From assembly GCA_945913285.1 (NCBI GenBank), contig CAMEDD010000005.1, positions 24,295-88,294 of the forward strand: 64,000 bases of DNA. Direction: 5' to 3'. Positions 9,653-17,537 of this stretch are shown here, in pieces. How positions within the stretch are numbered: position 1 is the stretch's first letter; each line of letters opens with the position of its first letter. Source of the stretch: Candidatus Sulfopaludibacter sp. SbA3. Its GTDB lineage: Bacteria > Pseudomonadota > Alphaproteobacteria > Caulobacterales > Hyphomonadaceae. Made by a program: the position numbers and the translations under genes. The notes beneath the pieces were generated by a model, which did no database searches, had not been told where the DNA came from, and saw only the letters and a list, made by a program, of their open reading frames with translations.

Positions 9653-10366
9653 CTATCGCGCCTGGTCGAAGAATTGCACCGCCAGTACGTCCGCGGATGG
9701 ATTAGCAGCGCGGATTTCCGGGCTGTCAGAGCGATAAGTCTTGCCAGGATCGCCGGAGACCGGCGCAATTACTTCCGATGCTGCGTCCGCAGACAGACCG
9801 AGCGCCATCGCGAACTCGCACATGTCGCCGGGCTTTGCCGCAAAGGCGCCGCCCAGCCAATCCACCACCTCGCCTGAATTGTGATTTTCAAAACCCATCA
9901 TTTCGAAGGGGCCGCCATTGGCGGCTTCAATGTCGGCGAGGCTTGCGCCGACGAACAGGCCGCCCGCGCCGATCCATTGGCTGTTTTCGCCGCTGACGCG
10001 CACATAGACCGGGCCGCCGCTGGTCTTGTCGAGCCAGAACAGTTCGGCGCGGGTGGCCGGTTCGTCCGGATAGAGCACGAGGGCCGTCTCAGTGCTGTCG
10101 ACCCAGCGTAAGTCCTCTTCGGCGAGATTTTCGGCGCCGAACCGCGCGGCAAGCGATTCCCGCGTATCCTCCGGCTGGACGAAGCCGTTCGGGCCACAGA
10201 CCATTTGCGGCAGCTTGACGTCGATTTCGCCCGCCGGTTCCTCGACCGCTGCTTGGGTGGTTGCGGTCTCAGGCGCAGCAGGCGGCGCGGCGGCCTCCTG
10301 GCAGGAGGTCAGCGCGAGCGCGCCAATTGAGGCCAGCAGGGCAGGCGGAAATGCAAGCTTGATCAT
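9653..10366 (-). CDS. Putative lipoprotein, unknown function
   Basis: 237 residues with an N-terminal lipoprotein signal (ALALTSC, Cys about residue 22) followed by an Ala/Glu-rich linker. The globular part starts with VCGPNGFVQPEDTRESL and includes FGAENL and GLFVGASLADIEAANGGPFE, a pattern seen in small periplasmic proteins, but I cannot assign a family. It is transcribed against the flanking helicase and pdeM genes and so interrupts what is often a continuous repair operon. Its 3' end is 8 bp from the helicase stop. Confidence 0.75.
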   Translation of the reverse strand: MIKLAFPPALLASIGALALTSCQEAAAPPAAPETATTQAAVEEPAGEIDVKLPQMVCGPNGFVQPEDTRESLAARFGAENLAEEDLRWVDSTETALVLYPDEPATRAELFWLDKTSGGPVYVRVSGENSQWIGAGGLFVGASLADIEAANGGPFEMMGFENHNSGEVVDWLGGAFAAKPGDMCEFAMALGLSADAASEVIAPVSGDPGKTYRSDSPEIRAANPSADVLAVQFFDQAR

Positions 10367-10482
10367 GGCGTGGTTCCTGAGCGTCTGTCTAAAAGAAGTT
10401 AGAGCCGAGCGCCGACGCTCTGTCCACCGCTTGCATATTGGCGCGTTGACCCGGCGCGCGCATCGGGCCAGTCCTGTGCGTG

Positions 10483-11223
10483 ATGACGACCGCCGCCGCC
10501 CAACCCTCGCAGACCCTGCTCCATCTTGCCGGGGAATTGCTGACGCCCTTGCCTGAGGGCGGGCTCTTGTGGGCGGCTCGGCGTCTGCTGGTTGTGTCGG
10601 ACCTGCACCTCGAGAAGGGCTCCAACTTCGCTAGCGCCGGGCAGATGCTGCCGCCGTATGATACCGGCGCGACGCTCGCCCGGGTGGAAGCGCTGTGCAC
10701 GGGGCTTCGTCCCGAAACGGTGATTTCGCTCGGCGACAGTTTCCACGACCGGCATTCGGAGACCCGGCTGCCAGCGCCATATGCCGAGCGCATCCGGGCG
10801 TTGACTGCGGTGCACGATTGGGTCTGGGTCGAGGGCAACCATGATCCCGATCCACCGGCCCATCTGGGCGGACGCGCAGCAAGGGTTCTCCAGCTCGGTC
10901 CACTCGTGTTCCGGCATGAGCCGACCGGCGAAGTAGGCGAAGTCGCAGGCCACCTTCATCCGGTCGCGAAGGTTGCCGGACGTGGGCGCACGGTGCGCCG
11001 GCGCTGTTTCGCGTCAGACGGCGCGCGGCTGGTGATGCCGGCGATGGGGGCCTATGCGGGCGGGCTGAACGTGCTGGACGCGGCCTTTGGCACGGTGTTT
11101 CCGGAAGGCTGTATGGCCTTCGCCATCGGTGAGGCGCGGGTCTATGGTATCGGCGCCGGCAATCTGGTCCCGGATAGCAAGATCGGCGGCATACCCGTCC
11201 GGCTGCGGCGCGGGTTGCGATAG
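10483..11223 (+). CDS. pdeM: Ligase-associated DNA-damage-response metallophosphoesterase PdeM
   Basis: 246 residues from the ATG at 10483; a GTG start one codon earlier is also possible. It has the calcineurin-type phosphoesterase motifs in order: SDLHLEKG, GDSFHD, GNHDP and GHLHP. These residues bind two metal ions and cleave phosphodiester bonds. The size and the nearby ligase-associated helicase match PdeM, the endonuclease of that repair set. The gene's last codons also hold the predicted -35 box of the next gene, so pdeM and the S24 regulator are tightly packed. Confidence 0.85.
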   Translation: MTTAAAQPSQTLLHLAGELLTPLPEGGLLWAARRLLVVSDLHLEKGSNFASAGQMLPPYDTGATLARVEALCTGLRPETVISLGDSFHDRHSETRLPAPYAERIRALTAVHDWVWVEGNHDPDPPAHLGGRAARVLQLGPLVFRHEPTGEVGEVAGHLHPVAKVAGRGRTVRRRCFASDGARLVMPAMGAYAGGLNVLDAAFGTVFPEGCMAFAIGEARVYGIGAGNLVPDSKIGGIPVRLRRGLR

Positions 11224-11244
11224 GCTTTTTATCCTATTATAGGA
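11215..11244 (+). promoter_or_regulatory. Promoter with palindromic operator before the S24 regulator
   Basis: A perfect odd-centred palindrome, TCCTAT-T-ATAGGA, occupies 11232-11244. A possible -35 TTGCGA (11215-11220) and -10 TATAGG (11238-11243) are 17 bp apart, so the palindrome covers the -10 box. This is the layout expected for an autoregulating repressor. The assignment of the palindrome to the downstream regulator is an inference. Confidence 0.55.
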
Positions 11245-11273
11245 ATTTTTCCACAACAGGTCGGGGCCGCGCC

Positions 11274-11891
11274 GTGCAGCACAAGGATATCTGGCGCGGG
11301 CTGGACCAGCTGGCGGCGCGTCACGGATTGTCGGCGTCTGGCCTCGCCAAGCGGGCGGGTCTTGATCCGACCAGTTTCAATCCGTCTAAGCGGGAAGGGC
11401 CGGATGGGCGCCCGCGCTGGCCGACGACCGAGAGCCTTGCGCGCGTGCTGGAAGCCGTCGGCGCGGGCTTTGATGATTTTGCGGCTCTGGTGGAAGGCCG
11501 CCGGGGCGGTTGTGCGCCGCTGATCGGGTTTGCGCAGGCCGGGCAGGACGGCTTTTTTGACAATGCCGGCTTTCCGGTCGGTGCGGGCTGGGCAGATGTG
11601 CGCTTTCCGGGGCTCGGTACCGAGACTGTTTACGCGCTCCAGATCAGCGGGGACTCGATGGAGCCCGCCTACCGCTCCGGAGACCGGATCATCGCGGCGC
11701 CCGGCGCGCCGGTTAAAGCCGGCGACCGTGTTGTGGCGAAGACCGCTCAGGGCGAAGTGATGGCCAAGGTGCTGGCCCGCAAGACCGCGCGTCTGATTGA
11801 GCTCGCCTCGCTCAATCCGGATTATCCGTCCCGCGAGTTCAAGCCGTCAGAGATTGCCTGGCTTGCCCGCATACTTTGGGCAAGCCAGTAA
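11274..11891 (+). CDS. HTH regulator with LexA-like S24 peptidase domain
   Basis: 205 residues, GTG start. The N-terminal half (about 5-75) is a helix-turn-helix region. The C-terminal S24 peptidase domain has the nucleophile in GDSMEP (Ser128) and the general base Lys165 in VMAKVL. An Ala-Gly pair at 89-90 (FAQAGQDG) sits where LexA/CI-type repressors self-cleave. This suggests a repressor inactivated by stress-triggered self-cleavage. The palindrome over its promoter is a likely autoregulatory operator. A PLP decarboxylase gene follows after 20 bp. Whether RecA or another signal triggers cleavage cannot be seen. Confidence 0.85.
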   Translation: MQHKDIWRGLDQLAARHGLSASGLAKRAGLDPTSFNPSKREGPDGRPRWPTTESLARVLEAVGAGFDDFAALVEGRRGGCAPLIGFAQAGQDGFFDNAGFPVGAGWADVRFPGLGTETVYALQISGDSMEPAYRSGDRIIAAPGAPVKAGDRVVAKTAQGEVMAKVLARKTARLIELASLNPDYPSREFKPSEIAWLARILWASQ

Positions 11892-11911
11892 GCCCGCCTG
11901 AGGATACGCCG

Positions 11912-13366
11912 ATGACAGATGATCCCCGCAACGGGCTGGACCCGGAAGACTGGAGCGCGTTTCGCGAAACGGCGCATGCGCTGCTCGATGCCGCGTTGGA
12001 CAAGATGCAGCGCGCGCGAGAGGGGCGGGTCTGGACACCTTTTCCGGCCGAGATGAAGGCGGCGTTTGACCAGCCCCTACCCGAGGCCGGGCTGTCCGGC
12101 GCGGACCTCTCGGCGCAGCTGGAGGCGCTCTTGCCGTATGGCGCGGGCAACACGCATCCGCGGTTTTTCGGATGGGTGCATGGTTCGGGCACGCCGCAGA
12201 ACCTGCTGGCCGAGATCATCGCTTCGGCCATGAACGCCAATGCCGGCGGGCGCGATCATGGCGCCATCTATGTTGAGCGGCAGGTGATCCGTTGGTGCCG
12301 TGAACTGTTCGGTTTTCCGGAAGGGGCCAGCGGGCTGATCGTCTCGGGCACGTCGCTGGCGACGGTCGTGGCGCTGAAAGTGGCGCGGGATGCGCGGCTT
12401 GGATTTTCCATACGGACGGCCGGCCTCAGCGCAGCGCGGCTGGTGGGGTATGCGTCGGCGGAGGCGCATGCGTGCAACGCCAGGGCCTTTGATATTCTGG
12501 GCATCGGGGCAGGCGCGCTGCGGCGAATTCCCGTCAATGCCCGGTTCGAGATGGACACGGACGCCCTGCGCGGTGCAATCCGCGCAGATCTCGCCGAAGG
12601 GCTGCAGCCGTTCGTGATCATCGGCACGGCCGGCACCGTCAATACAGGCGCAACGGATCCGCTCACGGAGCTTGCTGACATCGCTGCGCAGTCCGGTCTC
12701 TGGTTCCACGTTGATGGGGCCTTTGGTGCACTGGCGCGCCTGGTGCCCGGCCTCGAGGCGCGCTTTGAGGCTGTCTCGCGCGCCGATTCACTCGCCTTCG
12801 ATTTTCACAAATGGCTGCACGTCAACTACGATGCTGGCTGCGTCCTGCTGCGCGACGAAGCCCTGCACCGGCGTGCCTTTTCGGACCGGCCGGATTACCT
12901 GAAGGCCGCCGAGCGTGGGCTCGCTGCCGGTAATCCCTGGCCAGTGGAGTATGGTCCGGAATTGTCTCGCGGGTTCCGGGCGCTGAAGGTCTGGTCCCAG
13001 ATTGCCGGTTTCGGAACGAAGCGTCTGGGTGAAGAGATCGAGAAAAATTGCGTTCAGGCGGCATTTCTCGGCGCGAAAGTGAGCGCCGACGCGCGGTTCG
13101 AACTCTCGGCGCCGGTCGCGCTGAACATCTGCTGCTTCCGGTATGTCGGCGCAGGTCTCGAAGGCGCAGCGCTCGATGCGCTCAACGAGGAAATCGTGGT
13201 GCGCCTGCAGGAGCTTGGCATCGCGGCGCCGTCGACAACCCGCATCGGGGGACGAGCCGTCATCCGGGTCAATCTGACCAATCACCGGACGCAGTTGCCA
13301 GACCTCGAACTGCTGCTGGCAGAGATCGCGTCGCTTGGGGATGCGGCAGCGGGTGAAACGGCCTGA
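11912..13366 (+). CDS. PLP-dependent decarboxylase (group II, aromatic amino acid/glutamate type)
   Basis: 484 residues. The PLP lysine is in DFHKWLHVNYD and the cofactor-stacking and Asp region in WFHVDGAFGALA, both hallmarks of group II decarboxylases. The N-terminal part contains HPRFFGWVHGSGTPQNLLAE, typical of aromatic-L-amino-acid decarboxylase relatives. The substrate cannot be decided by eye. The start is the ATG giving MTDDPRN. It lies 20 bp after the S24 regulator, so the two are likely cotranscribed, and its last bases precede the LysR gene by about 60 bp. Confidence 0.85.
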   Translation: MTDDPRNGLDPEDWSAFRETAHALLDAALDKMQRAREGRVWTPFPAEMKAAFDQPLPEAGLSGADLSAQLEALLPYGAGNTHPRFFGWVHGSGTPQNLLAEIIASAMNANAGGRDHGAIYVERQVIRWCRELFGFPEGASGLIVSGTSLATVVALKVARDARLGFSIRTAGLSAARLVGYASAEAHACNARAFDILGIGAGALRRIPVNARFEMDTDALRGAIRADLAEGLQPFVIIGTAGTVNTGATDPLTELADIAAQSGLWFHVDGAFGALARLVPGLEARFEAVSRADSLAFDFHKWLHVNYDAGCVLLRDEALHRRAFSDRPDYLKAAERGLAAGNPWPVEYGPELSRGFRALKVWSQIAGFGTKRLGEEIEKNCVQAAFLGAKVSADARFELSAPVALNICCFRYVGAGLEGAALDALNEEIVVRLQELGIAAPSTTRIGGRAVIRVNLTNHRTQLPDLELLLAEIASLGDAAAGETA

Positions 13367-13427
13367 AGACAGTGCAGGCTTCATTGCGACGCTTGCCGCC
13401 CGAGGCTGCGCTGTGCCAAGAGCAATC

Positions 13428-14330
13428 ATGGATTGGGGAAAGCTCAGATCATTTCATGCCGCCGCTGAAGCGGGCAGCCTGACCCTCGCCGGAGAGCGGC
13501 TGGGCATTTCGCAATCGGCGGTGTCGCGTCAGATCGCGGCGCTTGAGGAGCAGCTCGGCGTCTCCCTGTTCCAGCGCCATGCGCGCGGGCTGGTGCTGAC
13601 CGATAGCGGCCACACGCTTTACCGCTCCACCTCGGACATGGCGACGGCTGCCCTGTCGGCCAACACAGCCTTGAAAGACCAGCAGGAAACGCCGCAAGGC
13701 GAACTGATCGTCTCGGCACCTGTCGCGTTTGGCTCGATCTGGCTGGTGCCCCGCCTCGGCGGCTTCGTCCGGCGCCACCCGGATCTCTACCTCGACCTGC
13801 GGCTCGACGATCAGCGGGAGTATGACTTGCTGAAGCTGGAGGCCGAGTGCGCCATCCGCCTCTGGGCGGCCGACAAGGCCGACCTGATCCAGCGCAAGCT
13901 GGGAACGGTGGCGACCAACCTTTATGCCGCGCCGGAATACCTGAAGCTTTATGGTGTACCGCGTACCCCCCGGGACCTCGATAATCACCGGATCATTGCT
14001 TATGGCGACGAGAACTCGCCGCTGCAGGAGATGAGCTTTGCGCGCCGGGTCGGCCGGGATGACGCGCCGCCGCGTACGGCCATGCTGACGGTGAACAACG
14101 TGTTTGCCATGATGCGGGCGGTGGATGCCGGGCTCGGGATTGCCGATGTGCCGGACTATATGGCGAGCACCCTGCCGCGGCTCGTGCGGGTCTTGCCGGA
14201 GATCACCGGGCCCTCGTTTGATCTCTATTTCATCTATCCGAGCGACCTGCGCCGGTCCAAGCGGGTAGCGGCGTTCCGTGACTTCCTGACCTCGGAAACG
14301 GAGCCCCTGCGCAAGCCGTCTATGCGTTAG
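13428..14330 (+). CDS. LysR-family transcriptional regulator
   Basis: 300 residues. The N-terminal winged HTH is clear (LRSFHAAAEAGSLTLAGERL, then SQSAVSRQIAALEEQLG), followed by a LysR substrate-binding domain from about residue 90. The ATG at 13428 gives MDWGKLRSFH, the usual LysR beginning; the upstream in-frame extension overlapping the decarboxylase gene is unlikely to be translated. It runs in the same direction as the decarboxylase. The inducer is unknown. Confidence 0.9.
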   Translation: MDWGKLRSFHAAAEAGSLTLAGERLGISQSAVSRQIAALEEQLGVSLFQRHARGLVLTDSGHTLYRSTSDMATAALSANTALKDQQETPQGELIVSAPVAFGSIWLVPRLGGFVRRHPDLYLDLRLDDQREYDLLKLEAECAIRLWAADKADLIQRKLGTVATNLYAAPEYLKLYGVPRTPRDLDNHRIIAYGDENSPLQEMSFARRVGRDDAPPRTAMLTVNNVFAMMRAVDAGLGIADVPDYMASTLPRLVRVLPEITGPSFDLYFIYPSDLRRSKRVAAFRDFLTSETEPLRKPSMR

Positions 14331-14389
14331 TGTCGATGAACAATTTGTAACGCGTGCAAAAATGCATGCGTGACCTGCTGACCCGCATG

Positions 14390-14417
14390 TTGCAATGCAG
14401 CGTAACGCTCCTAAATA
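14390..14417 (+). promoter_or_regulatory. Predicted sigma-70-type promoter of a candidate sRNA
   Basis: TTGCAA (14390-14395) and TAAATA (14412-14417) are separated by 16 bp. Transcription would begin about 14423, at the first base of a hairpin. Support is positional only. Confidence 0.45.
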
Positions 14418-14422
14418 GACCC

Positions 14423-14538
14423 TATGCCAAAGGTCCTGGGCATAACCCGATCATTCCTCCGATTGGGCGTTTCCTCCCCCTCACAGGACCCCACTTACAG
14501 CCCGGCGCGTCGCAAGATGCAGCCGGGCTCTCTTTTTT
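14423..14538 (+). ncRNA. Candidate small RNA with CCTCC (anti-Shine-Dalgarno) loops
   Basis: About 116 nt between the LysR gene and an opposing membrane-protein gene. Visible structure: stem 1 TATGCC/GGCATA (14423-14428 with 14439-14444); stem 2 CCCGAT/ATTGGG (14446-14451 with 14462-14467) exposing the loop CATTCCTCCG; an unpaired C-rich stretch at 14468-14484 containing TTCCTCCCCCTC; and a terminator hairpin. GGTCCT (14432-14437) in loop 1 is complementary to AGGACC (14485-14490), allowing a long-range pairing. Loops with CCTCC are typical of alphaproteobacterial sRNAs that pair with ribosome-binding sites. No named family was recognised, and expression is not shown. Confidence 0.6.
14499..14538 (+). 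terminator. Rho-independent terminator
   Basis: The stem AGCCCGGC/GCCGGGCT (14499-14506 and 14522-14529, 8 bp, loop 15 nt) is followed by CTCTTTTTT. It would end the candidate sRNA and any LysR read-through. Confidence 0.8.
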
Positions 14539-14543
14539 CTGCC

Positions 14544-16505
14544 CTATTTGCGGTTTCCGAACCTGCTTCGCAAAAGCAGGTACACCACAAACGCGGCGCC
14601 CACGACCGTGGCGGCAAGGGAGAAGTAGAGCGTGGCAGCGGAGAACGCGTCCCACGGCGTGATCCAGGCTTTCGCGGGCAGGTGAACGAAGGGCGGAACC
14701 AGCGAAAAGTGAACCCCCTCGCTACTGGGAGTGCCAGGCGGCGCCTTTAAGTTCGCGAAGTATTTCAGCTTGTCTGCCCAGTCGAAGGCAACCTGGAAGA
14801 ATCCGAAGATACCGAGCGCTCCGAGGCCTGCCGTCAGCAGACTTTCATCATCCTGCTTGATCCGTTGCTCGCGGTCATGGGTCTGGTTTTCGAGGTTCGA
14901 GATCAGCTTTTCTATATAGTCGTTGCGCCTTTCGATGCCCCGCAGCTTCATCATCGAATCGAACACATCGCGCTCTGTGTCGTATCGAAAGATGTTGGTG
15001 TAGCGATCTCGATAATAGGCGGCATAGTCGCCCGTGCGAAACGAATAGAACTTTCCGGCGGCGGACTTCAGTTTACCCCGGTTGCCGAGTGTCTCTACAT
15101 CGCCGAGCAGTTTGAAGGCGGACGCCTCGTACTCGCGGGTCATGAATTCGTTGTGCATCGACACAGCGTGAATCATGAAGGCGTAGGCACAGGTGCCGAT
15201 GAAATCATTGGCCGCTTCGAGACTGCGGGCTTTCTCTACATATGTGATCAGCGCGCGCGGGTTGGCGAAACGGACAAATTTCCGCTCGGCCGCCTGGGCC
15301 TCGGTGGTTGGATAGATGGGATCGGTGGAATCGAGGATCTCCGACGGATCCTGGTTCATGAAGTCGATGATGTTCTGGTTGAACCCGGATACAAAAAGAT
15401 AATGCAGGCAATCCTGCCGCCGCCGGTCTTCCATTGCGGGGAACGTCTTGCGGGCGGCTTCGATTTCGGCGTCGGTGTATGCGTCATAGTCCGGACGGTT
15501 GATCACCCAGTCCCAGTATTCCGGACCGAGGCGCACCTCCGGCACATCGACGTTCGACTTCGGATTCAGTCCTTGGAGCTTTTCCTGGAAGGGCAGGTAA
15601 CATCCCTCCTGCACCATGAGCATGCGCGCCACGGGTTTGCCGGTTTCAGGATTGGGTTCCGGCAGCAGGCGCCTGAAGAACGTCTTGTCCTCGAAGAAGA
15701 ACATCAGCCGCGAGACTGGCATCACGAGGCCCGGCACCTCGATGAATGGCGCCTCGGATAGGAGCTGGTCAAAGCGAGGCGCGATCGTGCGGACAGGTGG
15801 GCCCGCCGGCAGGCTGGATTTCAGGCTGCTGAAGAGGTCGCCCGCATCCGCGTCGAAAACATCGCGGACATATTGCCAGAAGCTCTGCGCCTCGCCGGCC
15901 GCGGCTTTCACCTTGATCCCGTCGAGCGGCACGAGACCGGTAGGCGCGTCCGTGGGGCGTACGGGCTGGCTGCCGGGCGGACGAGGCGCCGCGGCAAACT
16001 CCTTGGGCGCTGCGAGTTTCTGGATCAGCGAGAGGAAATAGAAGTCGCCCGGCGTGTGGTCATAGTTGTAGCGGAACGACAGGTGATAGCCGATCGCGCC
16101 GTTGGCGTGGGTGTACCAGAAGCGGCGCACGCGGATGAGGCGGGTCTTGTCGAGACCGGGCGGGGTCGCGATGAAGCGGCGCCCTTCGGTTGTCCATTCG
16201 ATTTCGGCTGGGGCGGTGAACTCGAGAAACTCACCGGCGCGGCGGCATAACGTGTCGAGGAGGAAGTCGTCTACCGCGCCGAGGCGTTCCCGGTCGGCGA
16301 TGTCGTTGAACAGCGGCTCGACGGCGTCACGCAGGCGTTTGCTGGAGCGGTAGCCAGGTTGGAACGCGCGGAGCAGTTCGGGGGCAAGATGCCGGCCAAG
16401 CGCCTCTGTCACCTTCTGTTCAGTGATATAGAGCGACAGAGTGAAATAGAGTGAACGGTCTTCGCAGTCTTCGAAGTCTTCCCGCGCTTCAGGTTCAGCA
16501 GCCAT
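14544..16505 (-). CDS. Unknown membrane protein with large cytoplasmic domain and two C-terminal helices
   Basis: 653 residues. The start is the ATG preceded by AAAGGAG at 6 nt spacing. Residues 1-540 are soluble and charged. They are followed by a long helical stretch (DYIEKLISNLENQTHDREQR) and two transmembrane segments near 555-575 and 615-645, separated by an insert of about 45 residues. The topology resembles CorA-like proteins, but the GMN motif of CorA channels is absent. I cannot name the family. It lies 29 bp after a GNAT-like gene in the same direction, so the two are probably expressed together. Confidence 0.75.
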   Translation of the reverse strand: MAAEPEAREDFEDCEDRSLYFTLSLYITEQKVTEALGRHLAPELLRAFQPGYRSSKRLRDAVEPLFNDIADRERLGAVDDFLLDTLCRRAGEFLEFTAPAEIEWTTEGRRFIATPPGLDKTRLIRVRRFWYTHANGAIGYHLSFRYNYDHTPGDFYFLSLIQKLAAPKEFAAAPRPPGSQPVRPTDAPTGLVPLDGIKVKAAAGEAQSFWQYVRDVFDADAGDLFSSLKSSLPAGPPVRTIAPRFDQLLSEAPFIEVPGLVMPVSRLMFFFEDKTFFRRLLPEPNPETGKPVARMLMVQEGCYLPFQEKLQGLNPKSNVDVPEVRLGPEYWDWVINRPDYDAYTDAEIEAARKTFPAMEDRRRQDCLHYLFVSGFNQNIIDFMNQDPSEILDSTDPIYPTTEAQAAERKFVRFANPRALITYVEKARSLEAANDFIGTCAYAFMIHAVSMHNEFMTREYEASAFKLLGDVETLGNRGKLKSAAGKFYSFRTGDYAAYYRDRYTNIFRYDTERDVFDSMMKLRGIERRNDYIEKLISNLENQTHDREQRIKQDDESLLTAGLGALGIFGFFQVAFDWADKLKYFANLKAPPGTPSSEGVHFSLVPPFVHLPAKAWITPWDAFSAATLYFSLAATVVGAAFVVYLLLRSRFGNRK

Positions 16506-16534
16506 GCTCAACTCCTTTAACGTGGCCGCCGCCG

Positions 16535-17419
16535 TCAGGCCGGCGCCCTTCGGTCCTGCAGCACGCGGGCCGCCTCAACAAATACGCGGTCAAACCCCTT
16601 CAATGAGATACGTTCGCCTTGCTGACAGGCCGTGTCCAGCCGGGCCAGCTGGTCCGCGGCGATGGGCGCCTGCGCAAGGTCGGCGCCTTTGAGCACGGTA
16701 ACGGCAAAGAAACGCCGCATGTGAGCGGCGAGCTGGCAGGCGCCAAGACTATCGCCTTGTGCACCGAGGACCCCCAGAAGCAGGTCCGAATCAGCCGTCT
16801 GCTGCACCGAGAGCGGAGGCTGGCGATAAGGAAAATCGACGATCCGCGCGCCGCGGCGTTCCCAGATCTTGAGGCGGTCCACCTGGTCGAGCCCGGCATG
16901 GGCGCTGTCTATGGCATAGTCTTCCGCAGACATGTTCACGGGATCGTTCATTTCGATGAAGATCAGCGGCTCCGGCGCGGCGCCGGGCCAGGCGAAGGAC
17001 GCGGATGCCTCCGACCGGATGCAGGCCATCACGCGTGCAAAATACCCGCGCCGGCGCTCGGCGCCGTCCACGAAGATATAGCTCAGGGAGATGGTGGGGT
17101 CCGTGCCGTCTCCGGCATAGGCGATGAAACTGGCAGCTCCCAGCACACGGCCCTCGGCACCCTCGGTCAACATCAAGACGATCTCGCGATACGCACCATA
17201 GAGTTTGGAGAGACGCTCATAGGCGCCGCCTTCGTTGAGATCGAGGCAGGCCTTGAACCCGTTCAGGTCTTCCTTTTCGTCTTCGAGAATGAAGGCCGCA
17301 TCATAAGCGGCAAAGAAACGGGTGAGGCGCGGATCGTCGCTGCGGGCGAAGACGTGGAGAACCACGCCGTCGCTAAGGTCTTCGGTGCGGTCGCGTCGGA
17401 GGAGAGCAGGTGCGGTCAT
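16535..17419 (-). CDS. GNAT-like N-acetyltransferase
   Basis: 294 residues from the ATG giving MTAPALLRRDRTEDLSDG. A probable acetyl-CoA binding core is seen around residues 115-160 (GRVLGAASFIAYAG, then ISLSYIFVDGAERRRGYFAR), where RRRGYF matches the GNAT motif A arginine/glycine turn. The C-terminal 100 residues are an extension not typical of GNATs. The substrate is unknown. The gene precedes the unknown two-helix membrane protein and is divergent from the esterase gene, with a 118-bp gap between the starts. Confidence 0.6.
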   Translation of the reverse strand: MTAPALLRRDRTEDLSDGVVLHVFARSDDPRLTRFFAAYDAAFILEDEKEDLNGFKACLDLNEGGAYERLSKLYGAYREIVLMLTEGAEGRVLGAASFIAYAGDGTDPTISLSYIFVDGAERRRGYFARVMACIRSEASASFAWPGAAPEPLIFIEMNDPVNMSAEDYAIDSAHAGLDQVDRLKIWERRGARIVDFPYRQPPLSVQQTADSDLLLGVLGAQGDSLGACQLAAHMRRFFAVTVLKGADLAQAPIAADQLARLDTACQQGERISLKGFDRVFVEAARVLQDRRAPA

Positions 17420-17537
17420 CGGCGCCGATCTCGTGCCACGGCCTGCCAAGGTGTCAACCGCGATTGTCGCCAGAGGCGGGCTCGACCCGTTGGCCGGGAT
17501 CAGCCATGTTCCTGAAAAAACAACGGAGGTTTCTGCC

